Positions 5,572 through 7,723 of a stretch of 7,723 nt of DNA are shown one piece after another. The translations under genes were made by a program, and so were the position numbers. The notes beneath the pieces are model-generated. The model made no database searches and was not told where the DNA came from. It saw only the letters and a program-made list of their open reading frames with translations. The stretch covers positions 1-7,723 of the forward strand of contig URTG01000080.1 in NCBI GenBank assembly GCA_900550705.1. Reading direction: 5' to 3'. This DNA is from an uncultured Eubacteriales bacterium (GTDB lineage Bacteria; Bacillota; Clostridia; Oscillospirales; Oscillospiraceae). Position 1 is the first letter of the stretch, and every line of letters begins with the position of its first letter.

Positions 5572-5710
5572 ACAGGAAAGACACATAAAAGCGCCTGTGC
5601 ATACGGTGGGACCCGGCTGATTGCCTCCCTGTGTCCGTCACAGCGGGAAGGGGGTCGCGCGTCAAACACCGTAAAAATGCGCGCAACAAAAAAGCCCCTT
5701 TTCACAGGTG
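5572..5710 (-). promoter_or_regulatory. Structured 5' leader of rpmG-secE-nusG with antiterminator element
   Basis: Two stem-loops precede the terminator in minus-strand RNA. Stem I pairs AAGGGG (5700-5695) with CCCCUU (5653-5648), and inside it a GCGCG-type helix (5684-5679 with 5661-5656). Stem II pairs CUGUG (5643-5639) with CACAG (5599-5595), ACGG (5638-5635) with CCGU (5606-5603), GGG (5629-5627) with CCC (5610-5608), and GGC (5625-5623) with GCC (5617-5615), closing on an AAUCA loop. GCCGGGUCC (5617-5609), buried in stem II, is perfectly complementary over 9 nt to GGACCCGGC (5550-5542) in the terminator's 3' arm. I do not recognise the family. The likely ligand is a product of the operon or a small molecule; this is inference. 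Confidence 0.6.
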
Positions 5711-5715
5711 TCACT

Positions 5716-5744
5716 ACTATACCACGGCAAAATTCCGCCGTCAA
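5716..5744 (-). promoter_or_regulatory. Sigma-A promoter of the rpmG-secE-nusG operon
   Basis: On the minus strand TTGACG (5744-5739) is followed after 17 bases by TATAGT (5721-5716). A T-rich tract (minus strand, 5760-5747) lies just upstream, like an UP element. Initiation is expected near 5709, giving a leader of about 250 nt. Confidence 0.88.
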
Positions 5745-5830
5745 GAGAAAAATCAAAAAAATTCCGGGCCGGATGCCCCAGGCTGTCGAAAAAGTCCTCC
5801 CAGTCAAAGGGTTCGGAAGGAGGGATAGTT

Positions 5831-5859
5831 GGAAAGGGGACCATCAGGGTCCGCTTTCC
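5831..5859 (+). other. Hairpin just upstream of the 5876 ribosome binding site
   Basis: GGAAAG (5831-5836) pairs with CTTTCC (5854-5859), and GGACC (5838-5842) with GGTCC (5848-5852), leaving one G-G mismatch and a 5-nt loop. It ends three bases before the GGAGG (5863-5867) of the next gene. The rest of 5745-5875 shows no convincing plus-strand promoter and no gene. Confidence 0.5.
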
Positions 5860-5875
5860 TCACGGAGGTTTTATC

Positions 5876-6628
5876 ATGGAACAAATCTGCTGCCAGTACG
5901 ACGGCTCCTTTTCCGGCTTCCTCACCTGCGTTCTCTACTGCGACACCCACCGGGCCGAGCCTGTGGAGTTCTTCTGCGACGAGGAGGACGGCTGCTCCCT
6001 CTACCCCACAGCGACCATCCCCACCGACCGCGCCGCCGCCCGGCGGCTCTACCGCTCCCTAGCCCCCCGCCTGGGCCGCCCCGGCGCGGAGCTGATCACC
6101 CACGGCTTTCTCACCTGTCTGCCCCAGCGGGAGCTGTGGCTGTGGCAGCTCCTCCGCCTGGGCTTCGACCGGGGACCGGCGGCCTTCCAGGACCCGCCCC
6201 ATCCGGTGGTGGACCGGGTCCGCCAGGCGGTGCAGCACCTGCATGAGGAGGCCCGCCTCCTCTCCGGCTCCGTCCGCATCTCCCCCCGGAACGGGGTCCT
6301 GGTGGGAGAAATCGCGCCGAAAAACCGGGTCCTCCCCCTGCTCCGCCCCGACCTCTCCGCCCGTTACCCCCAGGAGCACTTCCGCCTCTACGACCGCACC
6401 CATCGCCAGGTCCTCCTTCACCGCTCCGGCCGCTCCTACATTCTGCCCGCAGAGGACTTCCCCCCGTTTTCTCCGGACACGTCCCCGAAGGACCGCAGCC
6501 GCGCCACGCACTCCGCCACGGCCTCCGCCGCTCTGTGGATGTCCTCCGCCGTGGTGTCCTCCCCCAGCGTCAGCCGGATGGACCCCTGGGCCTGCTCCCG
6601 GGACTTCCCCAGCGCCAGCAGCACATGA
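5876..6628 (+). CDS. TIGR03915/DUF4130-type putative DNA-metabolism protein, apparently missing its native C-terminus
   Basis: The family is linked by neighbourhood to a radical SAM protein (TIGR03916) and is thought to act in DNA modification or repair; no reaction is proven. The 250-residue reading has the family start, CQYDGSFSGFLTCVL (6-20). LWQLLRLGFDRGP, VRQAVQHLHEEARLLSGSVRI and RVLPLLRPDLSARYPQEHFRLYD (to about 173) follow, then a GRSYILPAEDF segment (185-195). From about residue 196 the frame runs antisense through the 3' end of the cysteine desulfurase gene and turns into low-complexity Ser/Thr/Ala. The expected C-terminal block (a LWxxFF...NPRLQ...MPKRYW-like motif, from memory) is absent. 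ATG 5876 has GGAGG 8 bases upstream; the longer reading from 5708 has no SD. The radical SAM partner is not in the window. It may be a decaying gene. Confidence 0.75.
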   Translation: MEQICCQYDGSFSGFLTCVLYCDTHRAEPVEFFCDEEDGCSLYPTATIPTDRAAARRLYRSLAPRLGRPGAELITHGFLTCLPQRELWLWQLLRLGFDRGPAAFQDPPHPVVDRVRQAVQHLHEEARLLSGSVRISPRNGVLVGEIAPKNRVLPLLRPDLSARYPQEHFRLYDRTHRQVLLHRSGRSYILPAEDFPPFSPDTSPKDRSRATHSATASAALWMSSAVVSSPSVSRMDPWACSRDFPSASST

Positions 6629-7620
6629 CTTGGCTCCAGCGACCCGGAGGCGCAGGCCGACCCGGTGGACACGGCGATCCCCCGCTGGTCCAGCAGCAGC
6701 AGCAGCGTCTCCCCCTCCACCCCGCAGAAGGAGACATTCACATTCCCCGGCAGCCGCCGCGCCCTATCCCCGTTGAGGGCGCAGCCCGGAATGGCCAGCA
6801 GCCGCTCCGTCAGCCGGTCCCGCAGGGCGGTCATGCGGGCCGCGTCCGCCTCCATGGTCCCGCAGGCCGCCTCCAGCGCGGCGGCCATCCCGGCAATGGC
6901 GGGCAGATTTTCCGTCCCCGCCCGTTTGCCCCGCTCCTGGGCCCCGCCCAGCACAAAGGGCTCCAGGGGCACCCCCCGCCGGACATAGAGCGCCCCCACC
7001 CCCCGGGGTCCGTGGAACTTGTGCCCCGACAGGGCCAGCATATCAATGGACTGGGCCGCCACGTCAATGGGCAGGTGTCCCGCCGCCTGTACCCCGTCGG
7101 TGTGGAACACCACCCCCCGCGCCCGGCACAGGGCCCCCAGCTCCGCCACCGGCTGAATGGTCCCCACCTCGTTGTTGGCAAACATGACAGACACCAGGGC
7201 CGTCTCCGGCCGCAGCGCCGCCGCCACCGTCTCCATCCGCACGATTCCGTCCTCCCCCACGGGCAGCAGAGTGACGGAAAACCCCTCTTGTTCCAGCGCC
7301 TCCAAGGTATGCAGCACCGCGTGGTGCTCGATGGCGGAGGCGATGAGGTGGTTCTTTCCCGCCTTCCGCCCCCCATAGGCCGCGCTGCGGATTGCCTGGT
7401 TGTCCGCCTCGCTGCCGCCGGAGGTGAAGTAGATCTCCCGGGCCGTGGCCCCCAGACAGGCGGCCACCGTCTCCCGCGCCCGGGCCAGAACGTCCCCCGC
7501 CCGCCGCCCTGGGGTGTGAATGCTGGAGGGGTTGGCCCAGCTCTCCTCCATGGCCCGCTCCATAGCCCGCCAGGCGGCGGGGCTGATTTTTGTGGTGGCG
7601 GCATTGTCCAGATAGATCAT
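6436..7620 (-). CDS. Cysteine desulfurase, NifS/IscS group I
   Basis: This PLP enzyme takes sulfur from L-cysteine as an enzyme-bound persulfide, yielding alanine, and supplies sulfur for Fe-S clusters or tRNA thiolation. The 394-residue product starts MIYLDNAATT. It carries FTSGGSEADN (65-74), IEHH with the PLP-stacking His (97-100), TDGVQAAGH (174-182) and SGHKFHGPRGVGAL with the Schiff-base Lys201. RAGTENLP follows, and STGSACASGSLEPSHVL holds the persulfide Cys323. That loop marks group I rather than SufS. The ATG at 7620 has GAGGG (7632-7628) 7 bases upstream. Recognisable homology ends near residue 377; the last 17 residues (GDVSGENGG... to GRM) look like read-through into the neighbouring gene's antisense. 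No iscU, iscR, thiI or mnmA is in the window, so the sulfur acceptor is unknown. Confidence 0.93.
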   Translation of the reverse strand: MIYLDNAATTKISPAAWRAMERAMEESWANPSSIHTPGRRAGDVLARARETVAACLGATAREIYFTSGGSEADNQAIRSAAYGGRKAGKNHLIASAIEHHAVLHTLEALEQEGFSVTLLPVGEDGIVRMETVAAALRPETALVSVMFANNEVGTIQPVAELGALCRARGVVFHTDGVQAAGHLPIDVAAQSIDMLALSGHKFHGPRGVGALYVRRGVPLEPFVLGGAQERGKRAGTENLPAIAGMAAALEAACGTMEADAARMTALRDRLTERLLAIPGCALNGDRARRLPGNVNVSFCGVEGETLLLLLDQRGIAVSTGSACASGSLEPSHVLLALGKSREQAQGSIRLTLGEDTTAEDIHRAAEAVAECVARLRSFGDVSGENGGKSSAGRM

Positions 7621-7640
7621 CCTGCGTCCCTCAATTTCAT

Positions 7641-7654
7641 CCTAATTTGATAGG
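7641..7654. promoter_or_regulatory. Possible operator: CCTA-N6-TAGG inverted repeat
   Basis: CCTAATTTGATAGG lies about at the expected start site of the cysteine desulfurase transcript. Cysteine/Fe-S genes of Firmicutes are often controlled by Rrf2-family repressors (IscR, CymR) at sites of this kind. The arms are only 4 bp, so this is weak. Confidence 0.2.
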
Positions 7655-7657
7655 TTT

Positions 7658-7686
7658 ATCATAGCAGGCACAGGAATTTCTGTCAA
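7658..7686 (-). promoter_or_regulatory. Sigma-A promoter of the cysteine desulfurase gene
   Basis: On the minus strand TTGACA (7686-7681) is followed after exactly 17 bases by TATGAT (7663-7658). Initiation is expected near 7651, giving a leader of about 30 nt. The promoter begins only five bases after the T-run of the upstream terminator. Confidence 0.9.
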
Positions 7687-7691
7687 CGTGC

Positions 7692-7723
7692 AAAAAAGCC
7701 CTTGGCGCTTGCGCGCCAAGGGC
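7692..7723 (-). terminator. Intrinsic terminator of an upstream minus-strand gene
   Basis: GCCCTTGGCGC (7698-7708) and GCGCCAAGGGC (7713-7723) form a perfect 11-bp stem. On the minus strand it has a GCAA tetraloop and is followed by six T residues (7697-7692). The gene it serves lies beyond the right edge; the stem may extend past the window. Confidence 0.92.

Noticed and set aside
5592..5645. c-di-GMP, ZTP or other known riboswitch in the rpmG leader
   Set aside because: The CACAGGG and GGGUCC strings recall parts of such aptamers, but the conserved cores of GEMM-I, ZTP, glycine, TPP and cobalamin classes as I know them are not present.
5708..5875. Longer plus-strand start for the DUF4130-type protein
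   Set aside because: The extra 56 residues are basic and unlike the family, have no SD, and lie over the minus-strand rpmG promoter; MEQICCQYDGSF at 5876 is the family start.
6535..7650. Long plus-strand ORF of 371 codons opposite the cysteine desulfurase
   Set aside because: Translation is Pro/Gly/Gln/His-rich without family features, while the minus frame has every catalytic motif of NifS.

Overview
The window reads as a GC-rich Firmicute of the Clostridia, most likely an Oscillospiraceae-type gut anaerobe (Flavonifractor / Pseudoflavonifractor-like). This placement is an inference. It rests on the strongly GC-biased codon use, the Firmicutes-style GGAGG ribosome binding sites, the L10 leader, and the rpmG-secE-nusG-rplK-rplA-rplJ-rplL order. 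It was not checked against any database.

Layout: (1) Bases 1-617 (+) hold the 3' end of a visibly AT-rich gene with an HEFAH metallopeptidase-like motif, apparently the edge of an acquired island. (2) Bases 618-772 hold an IS/MITE-like remnant bounded by 16-bp imperfect inverted repeats, with two terminator hairpins inside or at its end. (3) Bases 773-1720 (-) encode a DEDDh 3'-5' exonuclease with an added cysteine/histidine zinc-ribbon-like C-terminus and a basic tail. (4) Bases 1751-5744 (-) hold the translation/transcription cluster. Reading along the minus strand it runs: promoter, long structured leader, rpmG, secE, nusG, structured spacer, rplK, rplA, terminator; then a second promoter, the L10 leader with attenuator, rplJ, rplL, terminator. 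(5) Bases 5876-6628 (+) encode a TIGR03915/DUF4130-type DNA-metabolism protein whose 3' end runs antisense into (6) a group-I NifS/IscS cysteine desulfurase at 6436-7620 (-), which has its own consensus promoter. (7) The right edge holds the terminator of an upstream minus-strand gene outside the window.

The central block builds and controls the translation machinery. L11 and L1, and L10 and L12, form the ribosomal GTPase-centre and L1-stalk proteins. L33 is a 50S protein, SecE is a core translocon subunit, and NusG couples RNA polymerase to ribosomes. Three consensus sigma-A promoters with 17-bp spacers can be read directly (rpmG, rplJ and nifS). Regulation appears to rest on RNA leaders: the known L10 leader upstream of rplJ, and a roughly 250-nt leader upstream of rpmG. 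In the rpmG leader a 9-nt element buried in one stem-loop is perfectly complementary to the 3' arm of a strong terminator, an apparent terminator/antiterminator switch that I cannot match to a known family.

Other points of note: rplL is followed by a terminator and a nuclease gene rather than by rpoB-rpoC. The DUF4130-type protein seems to have lost its native C-terminus at its collision with the cysteine desulfurase gene. No tRNA, rRNA or CRISPR array was seen.
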